Shown here: positions 11,440-23,934 of the stretch, piece by piece
Layout of the letters: every line of letters begins with the position of its first letter
Numbering within the stretch: position 1 is the stretch's first letter
Source: Endomychus coccineus
Taxonomy: Eukaryota > Arthropoda > Insecta > Coleoptera > Endomychidae
Direction: 5' to 3'
Assembly: GCA_958510875.1 (NCBI GenBank)
Contig: OY294068.1
Span: forward strand, 33,956,297-34,020,296
DNA: 64,000 nt
Made by a program: the position numbers and the translations under genes
The notes under the pieces: model-generated
Databases searched by the model: none
Told to the model about the DNA's origin: nothing
What the model saw: only the letters and a program-made list of their open reading frames with translations

Positions 11440-11840
11440 CAAAGGAGATGGTGGCCCAGCCGGTTAAACCCTGTCACCAAATTTTATTCCATCCGTTAGC
11501 GTAGGTTCGAAACTCCAAGCGACAACGTTGTCGCAGTTCGCAGGTTACTTTGTTAAATTTTTTGATTATTAGGTTAGTGGGTTATTTAAGTTTGTTTTTG
11601 TAATTGATTCATTTTCCTTGTCCTTGTACACGTGTAGGAAATTCGAAACGGAAACGATATCGCTGGTTGGTTTGTTAAATATTTATATATATTTTTCAGA
11701 ATAATATAATAATTAGTAGGATATTTTGATGTTTGTTATTGTGATTAATTGATTTTCCTTTATACCCATGCATAAAACTCCGAGCGGCAACGTTACCGCA
11801 GGTCTTAGCTTAATAGAGGAGGTGGTTAGCCTCCTCACCA
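11440..11840 (+). repeat. Two related SINE-like units in tandem
   Basis: The first unit has an A-box-like TGGCCCAGCCGGTT and a B-box-like GGTTCGAAACTCC, then AACTCCAAGCGACAACGTTG. A related block, AACTCCGAGCGGCAACGTTA, recurs about 260 bases later near 11777. Both are associated with T-rich TTGATT...TTTTCCTT tracts. Read as diverged tRNA-derived SINE copies; ends are not defined. Confidence 0.5.
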
Positions 11841-12133
11841 ATTCATCTTGTTATCATTCTTCATTTTATTTCCTGTTTCTCTAACAATTTTTTTAATTTT
11901 ACAATTAATTCCCCGTTCTCAGTAGTTATTTTTAATCTGGCAACAGTGCCCTGAGGCTAGACTCTGTATATATCTCAAACTCTAAACTGTAAACACGTGT
12001 TGCTCAACACAGTTGCCGTTTTTCCGACCAGTTCAATTGCTAAATACCGTAAAACATAGCTGAAATGGTAACACTCTCAGTAGGCTAGCCTGCCGCCCGC
12101 CTTTATTACGGTCGGTGGTACGGAATACGACAC

Positions 12134-13061
12134 ATGCGCGTTGCGTCAAACAGAATTCTCTGTAATGCTCCAACTCCATGGAATTTTACATCACGTGCAG
12201 TGTTTACCATACATAAAAATAAAGACAAATTTATTGAAACATTTGATTTTATATTAAACAGTGATGCCTTTTCAACAGATCAGGTTTCATTAAATGCTGC
12301 TGTTGGTTTAAAATCTTATTTAGAATAAGAAGAATTTTTGTTTTTTCTTGATACTTTTAAATGAATATTTGAAGAAACTGATCTTATTTTTCAAATTTAA
12401 CAACATAAATTCACTGATATAATTTATTCAAGAGATCGTTTGAAACATTTCATTGATAAAATTTCAAGTTTACATAATACAGAATTTCATTTTAATATTT
12501 TATTTGAACATTTTTCAACTGATTAGGCTCCTCTCGCGAAAAGGAGGAAAATAATTTGGTAGACAAGAAACTACATTAAAAACAACTTTTTAATGAAATT
12601 TTAGATACTATTAAAGGTCAAATTGAGATTCGATTTTCCGATTTACACGAATTGAAGTTTTTAGACTTGACGAATAGAAGATTTTTCGAATCTTTTTCAA
12701 GAGTTTCCCAATACACTTTTAGATAACATAGTTCTAAAATATACATTTTTTGATAAAATAGCACTGCACAATGAATTATGCGTTGTATATTCGGATAAAG
12801 ATATTTTAGGCCAGTACGACAGTCACGCCGGCCGATATGATAAAATATATGATAGACAATGATTTGCAACAAGTTTTACCTCAGTTTTATAAACTACTTT
12901 GTTTGACAGTCACCCTCACCATTCCTGTCACGTCGGCATCGGTGGAGAGATCATTTTCTACTCTCAAACGAATTAAAACTTACATGCGAAATACAATGGG
13001 CCAAAATCGTTTATACATTGTTAGGTTAATATCTATTGAAAAAGATTTAGTAAGCACTTAA
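12134..13061 (+). pseudogene. hAT transposase remnant (ZMYM1/DUF4371-like)
   Basis: The first piece (12134-12328) contains PTPWNFTSRAVFTIHKNKDKF, resembling the central part of DUF4371/ZMYM1-like hAT transposases. The last piece (12837-13061) contains PVTSASVERSFSTLKRIKTY, the hAT C-terminal dimerisation motif. The sequence between is broken by stops and shifts (12330-12840), and catalytic residues cannot be placed. The 3' flank ends at AAGCCGCCACTG near 13413, whose complement starts CAGTGGCGGCTT, a typical hAT end. I found no matching left end, so the copy may be 5' truncated. Confidence 0.75.
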
Positions 13062-13707
13062 AACAAAATGATATATTTTATGACAATATTATTGATCATT
13101 TTTCGCAAACTAAAGACCGTAGAATTCCGTTAATATATATAAAAAAAGTTAATAAAATTAATTAAAAAAAACAAAATATGAAAAATTCCAAAAAATATTA
13201 AAAATCCAAAAAAAAAAAATAGAAAACAAAAAAATGTTTTGCCAAGAGAAATTCTATACCTGCACGTTGGTTCTTGCTGGGCAACAATTAATGTTGTCAC
13301 TGAAGTAGATGGTACGGTCGCTGCGCAATGGTTAAATTAATTGGGTGAATAGAGTAAATCTTTACGAAAACGTTTAATGTCCAGCCTCCTCTCTTAAAAA
13401 GTTCACAAGCCGCCACTGAATCAATGGTCACTAAAACACCGGTATTTCGAAAACGTTATTTGTAAAATTACATACAGCATATTCAGTTGTCATAATTCGT
13501 TGCTGATCACCTCATCATAAAATTTGTTCAGTTATTCCGTGGCAAGGTTTGATCTAAGTATCAATAAGCTTTGAAATATTCAAAATCAAACACAACAATA
13601 TTACTCATTTAATTTCGAATTAATTTAAATAAACCACAATTAAAAAGTAAACATATAATGATTAGTTTTTCTGAAAAATACAAATACAATAAAACGGATT
13701 ACATTAA

Positions 13708-16700
13708 CTACATTTCAATAGCATTATTTCTTCTACTTATATCTTGCATTTTTGATATTTGCTCTAAGTATGAGCTAATTTGGCCTGTATTTCTATCAAT
13801 CCATTGCAAGGAGTTCATATGTGCATTTAAAATTCGACTTATCTGATTAATCTAAAAAGGATAAAAATTAGTACAATAAAATATTATCTGAAGTACAAGA
13901 AAATACTCACAGGATCATTGGCATCTTCTTCTTTATTTGATTCATTCAAATGTTCGATAATTCCTTTCAAATCTTCAGACATTTGTTTTAGCTGAGAGTC
14001 CATACTTTCCGCAAGTTGATAACTACAATAGCAATAATTGAATATGCATCAATTGCTAAATTTTATTATCTATGGTATAAATCAGACAAATAATGATTAT
14101 AATAATTACAACTTGCTAAAATGAAAAATTGTAATGGGATGTTTTTGAAGTATTTCTCTTTCAGAACTTTGAAAACAATTAAGTTTATGAATTCCGGAGT
14201 TTTAAATTCTTTGCCATCGCAAATAATCTTTTCCATTAGTATAATATAGTTTTTCTGTTTATTTAATAAAATGTAAATTATTGATCTAATGGAAATAATT
14301 ATAACTTACGTGCGGTTTCTTTCTTGGTCCGCCGTTTGAGGGATACTAGCTAGTTCTTTCTCTAAAGGACCTACCAACTCCTCCAAATCCTTTTGCTGAG
14401 CTAGAACGAAATCTAACTCTTGATCCAGTTGCTGTTGCTCCTGTTTGACTCTTTCAATACTGTTATTCAATGATATTATTTTATCTCCATTTGAAATAAG
14501 CAATGTATCCCATGCATTTAATTGTTTAGTTTGGTTCAAGAAATGCTTACTCTGCTCTTCTAGATCAACTGTCCATTTATTAATAGTGTCTTCCAACTGA
14601 TTGTATGTCAGTGTACCAGTTGCAGGGATGATTGTAGGTGCGGTGGTAGGAGCTCTAAAAAAATTTATATCAACCAAAAAAATACACGTACAATATAAAA
14701 CGTTAAATATCCATAACTTATACTCAAAGTCGTCATTTAGTACATGATATATTCCATTTTTATATAATAGGGATAATTCGATTCTCATCAATTATAAAAC
14801 ATAGAGTTGGTTATATGGGGAAATGACAAACTCCAAGCGGATCCTGAATTTATGGAAATTTCAGGCGAATAAAGACAGATTTCAAAATATTTCAAAAATT
14901 AAAAAAATGAATTCAGAGATCCCTCTATGAACCTGAATAATTTGCCTCAAAATTTATTATTTATTTTATTGGAACAGAACTATAAAGATTAGCTAATTCT
15001 GAATCGTTTAAATAAAACTTCCAAAAGTGAGAGCTTAGTCTTTAAAGTTTAGAGATTGGAAACTCAAAAGGGTACGTCCATAAATGACGTAACGCGCTTA
15101 GGGGAGGGGGAGAGAATCAGCGTGATGTCACACCTCTTTTTTAAAAAATTATTCCCGTCTTCTATATTTTTTGAATTAGAGCGCGCGTTTTCTAATATAT
15201 GGTTTTCGTTTTTATCGACTGGGCCATGCATTTGTCGCAACAGCACTGCTTCTGGAACGCTCTTTTACATTGATTATTATGGATATTGATTGTGAATTCG
15301 TAGAATTAAAATCATAGTGAATGATTCAACCATTTGTTGATAATAAAAAGAGAAATTTATATAACGATTAATATTTTAAAAAGTCACAAAATCTTAATCA
15401 ACGATTGTAAGAAAGTGTAAGAGCAGCATATCCTTCAACACAAGGGGAACTCCTGCTGCAAAAAAAAGTGAATGAAAAGTGGAAAGAATTATATTTTTAT
15501 ATAATTTATTCCACATAGTATATAAAAATACATGTAATTTTTGATAATGAAGAATAAGTTTTTCTTTAAAAAAATCCTATTTGTAGGGGTATCAACTAAA
15601 ATGTGACGTAATTTTTTGGGAGGGAGAGAAAAACTTGTGACATAATGTGACAAAGGGGGGTAGGGGGGCAAAAGCGGCTATTTTTAGGGTTACGTCATTT
15701 GGTCGTCCTCAAAGCAGTAGTCGAGTATTGTGGGGATAGCGTATCCGTTTCAGACGAGGATAAAGAACAGCCACAGCGTCTGAGTAGTGAGAGAGTTTTC
15801 ATGAACTTGTTGAATGAATTCAGTAACTCTGAACGAACGCATGGGTGTATTACCTACTTATACTTCTTAATAACATTTTTAAACCAAACAAAAAATAGCT
15901 GAAAAATAAAACGAATGTTCCAAAATTGAATCAAATGCTCAAAACAACGTCCATTTGTTTTGAGCATTTGATTCAATTTGGAATTACATGAAAACCCCTG
16001 AGCACATTGTCGAATGTCGCCGCTAATGACATCCAAAGAATTTTCAATTTTTATACGAAAGTGAGGAAATTTATTGGCCCCAGATTCCTAAAATGTGTAA
16101 ATTTCTGACTAGCAGGAGTATGAAAGAATGTGTTGAGTTTATAATATCTGTTGAGTGATAAACATTCTCTCAACGACTGCTGAAATCATGTTTAAATATG
16201 ACCGCAACTAATCCTGATATACTCAATGTTACCTCTTCCTCCCCACACTGGCAAACTCTGAAGTCCCGCACAATAAACGTCTCATTATTTATTTGTAATA
16301 GCAATAGCCAATGGCTTTCCTCTCCATCCCTCTCATGAAAATAGGATGCGGCTATATTCTAACTCTAGTTAAATCATATTCCTACTGATTTGTAATTTCC
16401 AATCTGTATACGGACCACTGTCGTTTAAAATCACCCCGACCGTCCTAGTTGGAAACACTAGTGGCGGCGCCTGTTTCTCGAGGGTGATGAAATGACGAAA
16501 CACATTCTATATGAATGTCCTGAAGAGAAAATATCAAGTTTCGACTATTTGACTAAGAATAATCAAGTGTCAGAAGATTTGGACAAACTTGGCTTTATAG
16601 AAAAGTTAAACTAACTAGGTAAAATAAGCTTCAATTGATTTTTTTATTTCGCTCTTCTTCGAGTATATCATTCCCGGTTCAAATTCATTCAGGTCCCCCA

Positions 16701-19625
16701 AATTTGATACAAATCGGTTAATATTTAAAGGTGCTTCAAGCCCAAAACGTGTTTTTTCAAGTTTTTCCTCAATTTTTGAGAGGTTTCATAACACTGTTCT
16801 ACAATAACGGGATGTTTGACACTTGACACTTGAGTATTTAATGCATTTCAGTAGCCACATCCACTTTCCCACAGGTATATTGGCGAAAAGAACCATTTTT
16901 TTAAGGCCTAAAATCTGTAATTTCAACTTTCAACTTAAAGAACTTGATATTTTTAGGTTCGTGATGCGTCATATGGTCTTTTAACGTAGTCTAGTATCAC
17001 GTAGCATTAATTGAAGTGATAATTTCAGAGAAAAAAAGTTCATTAGTTATGATAATCTACACTCGAGTGGAAAAACGCACCACTTGAAAATGCAACAAAA
17101 ATGGCAAAAATTCAGAGTGCCTTAACTCGGTTGCATTTAGTCGAAAATAGATGAATCTTTGAGTTCTAAAAAGGTTAGAATCTTCCCTTTATTGTGATGC
17201 TACTTAATGTGATAACAAATCCATTCCACCGCCTCCCACCCCGCTAAGAAAAATATGTTTCTGGTGTCACAAAATATCCCACTTTGACAGCTCGTAGGCC
17301 GAGCCGAAAAAATCATGAACTCAATCAGACAACAGTTCAATAAATTTCAATCATTTTTCCTTAAGTTTCCTAAAAATTCGAGTTTCTACGATAATTTGGC
17401 ACAAAGAACTTAATTATAAAAAAAAATTTGTATTTTGTGCTTTTTTGGCCACAACTTGGCCAACTTGTGTTATTTTCATCGGGAAAAGAACACAATTTCG
17501 ACCGTTTTTGACATTTTAGATTTCAGTTTGCATAAAATACCTTTGTTTAGAATATAAATTTCTTATTCTACCGGGTCCGTTCATTTCAAATTGACCGCCC
17601 CAGTCACTCCAATGTGGAGCGCCTCTAGCGGCGGCGACGTTTACTAGCTCCGCTCGCGACCCGTGCTGTTTGTTTTTGTGTGTTGAAAACCAGTGTTTGT
17701 TCGACTAAATGCAACCGAGTTAAGGCACTCTGAAATTTTGCCATTTTTGGTGCATTTTCAAGTGGTGCGTTTTTCCACTGGAGTGTAGATTATCATTACT
17801 GATGGACTATTTTCTCTGAAATTATCAATTCAATTAATGCTACGTGATACTAGACTACGTTAAAAGAGCATATGACGCATCACGAACCTAAAAATATGAA
17901 GTTATTTAAATTGAAAGTTGAAATTACAGATTTTAGGCCTTAAAAAAATGGTTCTTTTCGCCAATATATCTGTGGGAAAGTGGATGTGGCGACTGAAATG
18001 CATTAAATACCTTGTGTTTGAATGTAATAATGTCTCCCAAGTGTGAAACATCCCGTTAATGTCGAACAGTGTTATGAAACTTCTCAAAAATTGAGGAAAA
18101 ACTTCAAAAAACACGTTTTGGGCTTGATGCACCTCTAAATATTGATCGATTTGTTTCAAATTTGGGGGACCTGAATGAATTTGTACGGGGAATGATATAC
18201 TCGAAGAAGAGCGAAATAAAAAAATATCGATTTTTTTGGCACAGCCTAATGTTCCAATGGAGGTGAAACCTAATCAAATATTTTCAACAAATGTTGGCCA
18301 ACACTAAATTCATTTCAATTGTCAATATTCCATGGGATTAAAACGCAAAATACGTTTCAAGTTTTGGTCATATAATTAAACATTCCTAAAACAGATTGTG
18401 AAGAATATATGGAAGAAACTAAGAAACTTATCAACCTTATTTCTTTCTCTGATTGTTGCATATTCCTGTCACATTCTATAGAATATATGAAGGACACCAA
18501 GTAGTAACATTTTAATTTTTTCAGATTTAATGAAGTCGTCAACTTAGTATCTGAAATACATATTTACAATCCTAAGTATTATTGTAGTATTTGGATACAA
18601 TACATTTAGAATTATTATATTTGCTAGATATAAGGCAAGAGACAAATATAGAAAATGAACATGCAGAGAATTCAACATATTTTCTGAAATCGTTGTTGGG
18701 TCATATCTTTACGGATTTGTATGAAGATTATAAATTGGAATGTAGGGTCTGAAGATAGTAACAGTTAATCAAAGTATTAATTTTACGTTCAGTAGCAAAA
18801 TGCTTACACTGGTATTGCTGATGGAGTTGATGAAATTGCAGGCTGAGGAAAAGTCAATTTCGTAGGAACAGCACTCACACTCAATGCTGGTGTACCACCT
18901 GTAACAAAACAACAAAATGTTTAATCCAGCTATCGCACAATTGGATAATCTTTGAACATTCAAGTAATAAATGATTTAATTCATTGGAAAATAACTTCCA
19001 TATAAGATGATAGTATTTGAGGATGTGAGTAATGATTACCTGAAGTTGCTGATGTAACATTTGTGCTAGGAGTTGTTGGTCCAAATTGTAGACCACTTGA
19101 TAAACCTGTAACTGCACTGGATATGCCTGTGCTTACAATAGGAGTGAATGAAGATGTAGTAGTTGATGTACTTCCAAATGACAACTGAATTGGAGCAGAT
19201 GTTGTGGTTGGAGTTCCTACTAAAAATATGAATTGAATAATAAGATCCTTTTCTTATTGTACAATTTATAATCACTGAAATACTTATTGCTTCTTGGTTA
19301 TACATACTAGAGCTTCCCAGTGGTAAAACGCTTGTAACTGGAGCAGCAAAAGGGGTAGCAACTGCAGTTGCAGTAGTTGTACCAAATGCAAATGAAGAAG
19401 GTGATGAACCAAACAAGCCAGTAGCAGGTTTAGTAGTTTGTGTTTTATCACCACCGCCTCCAAAAGTGAATCCTCCAGCTCCAGTTCCTGCAGCTGATTT
19501 TATTTATATTAGACGCTAGTTAGAGGTTAGTTTGTTAATTTTGTAAGTGAAGTTAAGGTACCTGGGACAGAAGTAGTAGCAGTTAGAGTAAATGTAGTGG
19601 CTGGTTTTGACCCAAAATTGAACAT
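13708..19625 (-). CDS. Nucleoporin Nup62 (p62), seven exons, complete
   Basis: Minus-strand coding exons are 19625-19562, 19493-19308, 19219-19040, 18898-18808, 14654-14310, 14022-13911 and 13851-13708. All junctions are GT-AG with compatible phases, for 373 residues (Drosophila Nup62 is of similar size). Nup62 sits in the central channel of the nuclear pore with Nup54 and Nup58. Its FG region binds transport receptors and its coiled coil builds the trimer. The first four exons give a Thr/Ser/Pro-rich FG-repeat region (starting MFNFGSKP, with GGFTFGGGG, LFGSSPSSFAFG and LQFGPTTP). The fifth to seventh give the Nsp1-like coiled coil (LTYNQLEDTINKW, AWDTLL, ERVKQEQQQLDQELDF, SQLKQMSEDL, LNAHMNSLQW). 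Exon 3 may start at 19219 or three bases on; both keep frame. A 4.15-kb intron separates the FG and coiled-coil halves and is filled with transposons. The gene looks intact. Confidence 0.95.
15071..15709. mobile_element. Small inverted-repeat element in Nup62 intron
   Basis: Ends are imperfect inverted repeats: GGTACGTCCATAAATGACGT at 15071 and its approximate complement ending GTTACGTCATTTGGTCGTCC near 15708. G-rich subterminal tracts (GGGGAGGGGG near 15101, GGGGGG near 15655) lie just inside. No coding remnant is recognised. A piece of the same family appears at 35205-35290. Confidence 0.6.
15920..15981. repeat. Hairpin with about 27-bp arms
   Basis: 15920-15947 and 15955-15981 are inverted copies (CAAATGCTCAAAACAA and complement) with a one-base indel and a loop of about 7 bases. 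Confidence 0.8.
16636..18231. mobile_element. 1.6-kb fold-back element with about 520-bp inverted repeats
   Basis: 16640-17155 is repeated in inverted orientation at about 17700-18228, starting from TTATTTCGCTCTTCTTCGAG on the left and its complement on the right. It includes blocks such as GGTTCGTGATGCGTCATATG and GAGTGGAAAAACGCACCACT in both arms. The centre (17160-17695) is unique, contains a GC-rich patch near 17600-17660 and shows no transposase. It lies wholly inside the large Nup62 intron. Target duplication could not be settled by eye. Confidence 0.8.
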
Positions 19626-20540
19626 TCTGTAAGAATATCTTCCTCTAAACTAATTCAAATGCAAAATAGATAGAATAGAAGGTTATTTCTTTTTCTTCTT
19701 AATATTAGTTTGGCCTTTAACAAGGTAGTATCACAAATTTTATTTGAATTCCTAGAACTTCAAACCTCAACGCACACGAACATGGAAAACCAAGATTTCT
19801 ACTGTCATTATACTGTCAATTTCAACAAACATCTGTTTAGTTCTCTATGGTTGTTATTTTAGTTTATAGAATTGGAGGAATATGCGGTTTCAGGTTGCTT
19901 CTATCATTTGGGGATAGATGGCGCCCATATATCAACACTCACCAAAAACGTATTGCTATGGTTCTTCTGTGATGTATGGGACTGGAAATGAAAACGAACT
20001 AGAATACTTAATGCAAATTTGAAATTTTATTTGTTTTATTGTTCTAGACTTGACAAAATACGTTGAAAGAGAATAACACTGTAAGGTGGGACAATTTAAG
20101 TAAAACCATATCGCAAAGAGTATAAGTTGGCAATTAGCCATTGATTTCTCTTTCAAATGATGAATTTGAATGAATTGATGATACAGGCTAAATCCAAATA
20201 TGCAATCGACAGCAAATGCTACAATTTCCAGTTATGCCCATTGGATTACATTGATTCATTGATTATTGAATCATTCATAATGACAAAGAATGGCGACACA
20301 ATAGATTAACCCATGGAGAATTGTTATAATTTAGTAATTCAATGGTAATGAAGTTGCATTTACTAGACTTATTTTGGCCTAATACAGAATATAATTAATC
20401 CTCATTATCGCGTTTTTGAATAATAATATAATCACTTTAGATGTCTCAAAATTCAGCTGTTAGTACTTAACTAATATTATTTTCGTCATTGAACGCTTTG
20501 TGAAAGAAGATAATATGTTATATCCATTATTGCAGGACTT
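19626..20540. other. Nup62 upstream region
   Basis: Presumed leader and promoter of Nup62 (minus strand), then AT-rich sequence without recognised content. Confidence 0.35.
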
Positions 20541-21299
20541 TGACGTGTACCGGATTCTTTGTGCCTTCAGTCCCTTGTGCCAGTGGAAGGCTTGTCTGTG
20601 CTAGAGGATCCTAAAGGGTCATGACCTGTATGAATGGTGTCTTAGCCGGAAAGCTGTTGTCCAAGCATGTGGAGAAGAATGATTGAAGCGTTTCGAGTCA
20701 CCCCAAAACCATCCAAGCGAATGAAGGGACGAGGCCAAGTTGAATCCCGGGTTATCGCCTGTCTTGAATATATTTCTGGGTACATCCAAGAGGAAGGGTA
20801 GCAACTCCTCAGAACCAAGAAGTATTCCTTCACCCACCAAGGTGGTTTTTGGGGATGGTTAGATCACCCCTCAACCCGGAGTACGCAAGTACTGTGTTCA
20901 GCGGACTCGTTGGCCCTCGAGGGTTACGGTGAGTTTGTGAGATGCAAACACTCGACTTACTCCTGTACGCGGCCATTTTCCAGGGGCGGACTTTTATTTT
21001 TCTAGCTTCTTATGGGAACCATATGGGAACAAACACGAAAATACTGGTGCGGGTCACATTGGTGAGGGCTCACCTGAGGGAACGATTCCTATGGAAGTCG
21101 TAAGCCCTCCTGGAACCACTGGCCAGCATCATCACAAATACCATGGTGCCATAATGGTTTTAGTGGAACTACCATTTGCACAGATCAACTTGCATCACAT
21201 GTAATTTCAACCATGCGCCTAGCCGCGATACAGATGGGTATACCTACCACTAATTCAATAATCAAGGATCATTAAGAGCTTATATTGCATCGATAGGTA
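20541..21299 (+). repeat. GC-richer block before the LINE remnant
   Basis: Base composition changes to GC-richer here and stays so into the LINE coding remnants. It is probably the upstream part of the same decayed non-LTR element, but no domain is recognised. Confidence 0.35.
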
Positions 21300-23170
21300 C
21301 AGACACTTCTTCACTTGTGGAATGCGGATATATCAGCCGCGACAGTTGGTCTTCATCTGGCGGGGAGGAGACAACGTGTGGTCATAGTGTCTGCATACCT
21401 ATCGACAATCAAGAGGTTCCAAAAAGGGAAGTTGGTGATTTGTTCGAATACTGCAAAGGGGAATCAACTACCTTTGGTTATATATGATGCCAAAAGTCAC
21501 ATCACCTATATGGGGCAGTATCGACACCAATCATCGGGGCAGGGCCCTACTTGAGTTCCTGGCCACCGCCAACCTTGCAATTCTCAGTAGAGGAAAGGGT
21601 CAGCGTTTGTTAACGGTGTCAACAGAGATGTCATTGAACTTACACTTTGTTCCCAAACTATCTTGAGACACGTTAGAGACTGGACAGTCTCAAAAGAACC
21701 TTCTATTTCTGATCATTATCGAATATTATATTCTGCTACAGGTGCCCTGATGAAACAGTAGAGCTCGATCAGCAATCCTGGACGAACGAACTGGGGAAAC
21801 TATCAAAAGGACACGCAGGAAAATCTGAAAACCTTCCCGAAAAACATCAGCTATGTGAACGAAATAAACTTGGCGGCTGCCCAATTGCAGAAAGTCGTTA
21901 ACCGCGTAGACAACAGCCCCCGCAGCAAGGGTAGAGGCAGCTACAATGCCATGGTGGAATAACCGACTAAATGAGATTAAAGAGAAAGTGAAGCCCGCAT
22001 AACTGACCGAAAATCAGATTGGACAGCCTGGCGTGGAAGACAAACAAACTACAGAGGGCATGTGAGATCGGCTCTGAAAAATAGCTGGCTAGCCTTCTGT
22101 AGTGAAATTGAAACAGGCAGGGAGACAGCTAAGTCGAATGAAATACTTAGCTCGCAACCAGGAAGCTTGGCTTGGAGTCATAGAACTTTCGTCTACTGGA
22201 TGCACCACATCTGATGAGGAGACACTGTTTCACCTGATGAGAACCAGCTTCCATGGCTTCAAAGACGATGCAGCAGCAAACACTAGATGTCAACCGGTAT
22301 CAGACCACACGTTGGACTGGGAACCCGCCCGCAGTATCGTCTCGCCGATGAAAGTCAGGTGGGCCATTGGATCTTTCAGCCCAAATAAGTCGCCCGGAGT
22401 ATACGGCATTCTCACTTCCTGCTTTCTAGGGGGCTGAATAGAAGATTGTCAGCCCCTTCGTGAGACTTGCTAGGGCTAGTGTAGTAAGAGTATACATTCC
22501 ACATACATGGCGCATTTCTAAAGTAGTCTTTATCCTTAAAACCGAGAAAGCAAGCTATTCCAATGCCAAGGATCTTAGACCTATTTTCCCAACGTCCTTT
22601 ACGCTTAAGATTACGAAGACTAAATCGATCGGTTCATCATAAACGAAGTACTGAACAGTAATCCTTTGTGGGCTTAACAACATGGTTACAATGAAGGTTA
22701 ATCGAAGGAATCTGACTAACACTCAGCAGTTTCCTTCATTGAAAACCAGATTGAGGATTGACGATATGCTTTTCCAGATATAGAGCCTTCATAAATACCA
22801 CCACCGAAAGTATCTGTGAAGCGCTTAAAGATAAACGAGTTCCTCGTCTACTATCCTACTGGATTCAGGGTAGTGCTCGCTGGTAGTCTGAGGAAAATAG
22901 CCAACCTATTATATCACATGATTGAATATACCGATGATCCTAAGAATGATCGTCACTAGTAAGTACAAGATAGTATCCACCAGAGGACTGACTCTTGAAG
23001 GTCAATTAATTAACATAGGTGAGCAAGCCAAATATATAGGACTCATTTTAGACAAGAAACCCATATGGAAACCATAATTAGGACAACTGCTCCAAATTCA
23101 CTGTAGCATTCTGGTTGGGCAGAAGGGCCAATGGCCACAATTGGACTCTAATCCCAAGTACCATAATGTG
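21300..23170 (+). pseudogene. Decayed non-LTR retrotransposon (endonuclease and reverse transcriptase)
   Basis: A run of fragments in several frames follows the order of an insect LINE. First, 21315-21666 has an APE-type endonuclease piece (VIVSAYLSTIKRF, then GSIDTNHRGRALLEFLATAN and HFVPKLS). Then 22102-22437 has the start of the RT (SPNKSPGVYGI), and 22460-22642 has SVVRVYIPHTWRISKVVFIL with YSNAKDLRPI, the RT motif region. Later pieces near 22990-23090 have LTLEGQLINIGEQAKYIGLI, the end of RT. Stops and shifts interrupt throughout. The layout resembles I/R1/LOA-type elements that carry RNase H, and an RNase H remnant of similar style lies at 32200-33000. Precise clade not resolved. Confidence 0.72.
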
Positions 23171-23224
23171 GAGCCTCGAAGCCATGATAAACTATAAAAG
23201 AGTTCACACTATGGATACACTATA

Positions 23225-23262
23225 ACAGTATAAATGAGAAACAATCACCCTTATCTCCGAAA
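23225..23262 (+). repeat. Short dispersed motif, copy 1
   Basis: Contains GAAACAATCACCCTTATC, shared with 49196-49245 (minus) and 58975-59012 (plus). Confidence 0.6.
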
Positions 23263-23309
23263 AATATTGTTAAAGTACTGAGGACCTTATTTTCAGCTAC
23301 CAAGTAGCC

Positions 23310-23560
23310 ATCATTAGAGTAAACTCAGTTTACTCTTCATAGGCTTTTCAGTCAAATCTTTCACGGCCTTCCTTTTGCAAGAAGTACTTACAATTTGGCG
23401 ATTTAGTTTGGCCACATTTGGTTCATGTAGGTGTTCTCCGGTGTTTATGGATATTGTAATATTATTGTCCAACGTCCCAACTGTGTTAAGCGCTTTGCCC
23501 TGTCGATTTGTATATTTGTATATCACCAACAACTACCATTGGCTGTCCGCGAATGCTCCT
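23310..23560 (-). pseudogene. FLYWCH zinc-finger remnant (MULE type)
   Basis: Minus-strand frame 23532-23314 reads YKYTNRQGKALNTVGTLDNN and then HLHEPNVAKLNRQ followed by a Lys-rich tail. The spacing and the HxHEPN ending match FLYWCH zinc fingers found at the N-terminus of insect MULE transposases. The expected Trp-Cys and second cysteine are missing, and a nearby frame gives the domain start (RGQPMVVVGD, about 23560-23535), so it is frameshifted. No MULE catalytic region is attached. Confidence 0.5.
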
Positions 23561-23689
23561 GATCACTTTCGCCGCATCCATCATTTTAATATACTCTCGG
23601 GTTGTTTACGATAATAAAAAATATAATTTTCGATAACTCCATATTTATAGGTAGAATTTATCAATTCCATTAAATCCTTTACCCGACTA

Positions 23690-23820
23690 GTGGTCAGTGA
23701 CAACTTTGCAGGTACCAATCGTACCTGTTTAGGGGTTCAGTGACGACAATGCCAGTGCAATTAAGATTGAATATTGTAATAAGAGATTATGAACCTTTTC
23801 AGTGACGACTTTGCATGTCC
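23690..23820. repeat. Three spaced copies of a short motif
   Basis: TCAGTGAC(A/G)AC followed by (T/A)(T/A)TGC(A/C) occurs at about 23694, 23737 and 23799. Function unknown; GGTACCAATCGTACC between the first two is a small palindrome. Confidence 0.4.
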
Positions 23821-23934
23821 CCCAAATTGTTGTCATATTACAGAAAATTGATTTTCAACCGCTATTCTAGAATTGGTGGAATAATCCCTCCCTGAAACCT
23901 CAATATTAATTATTATTGACGATATACGAGGACA

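Noticed and set aside
14306..14791. 161-residue protein starting at 14791
   Set aside because: The first 45 residues are intron translated through the splice acceptor at 14655; only 14654-14310 is Nup62 exon.
18881..19117. Gln-rich 78-residue frame
   Set aside because: Overlaps Nup62 exons in the wrong frame; Gln/Leu richness comes from the shifted FG-repeat codons.
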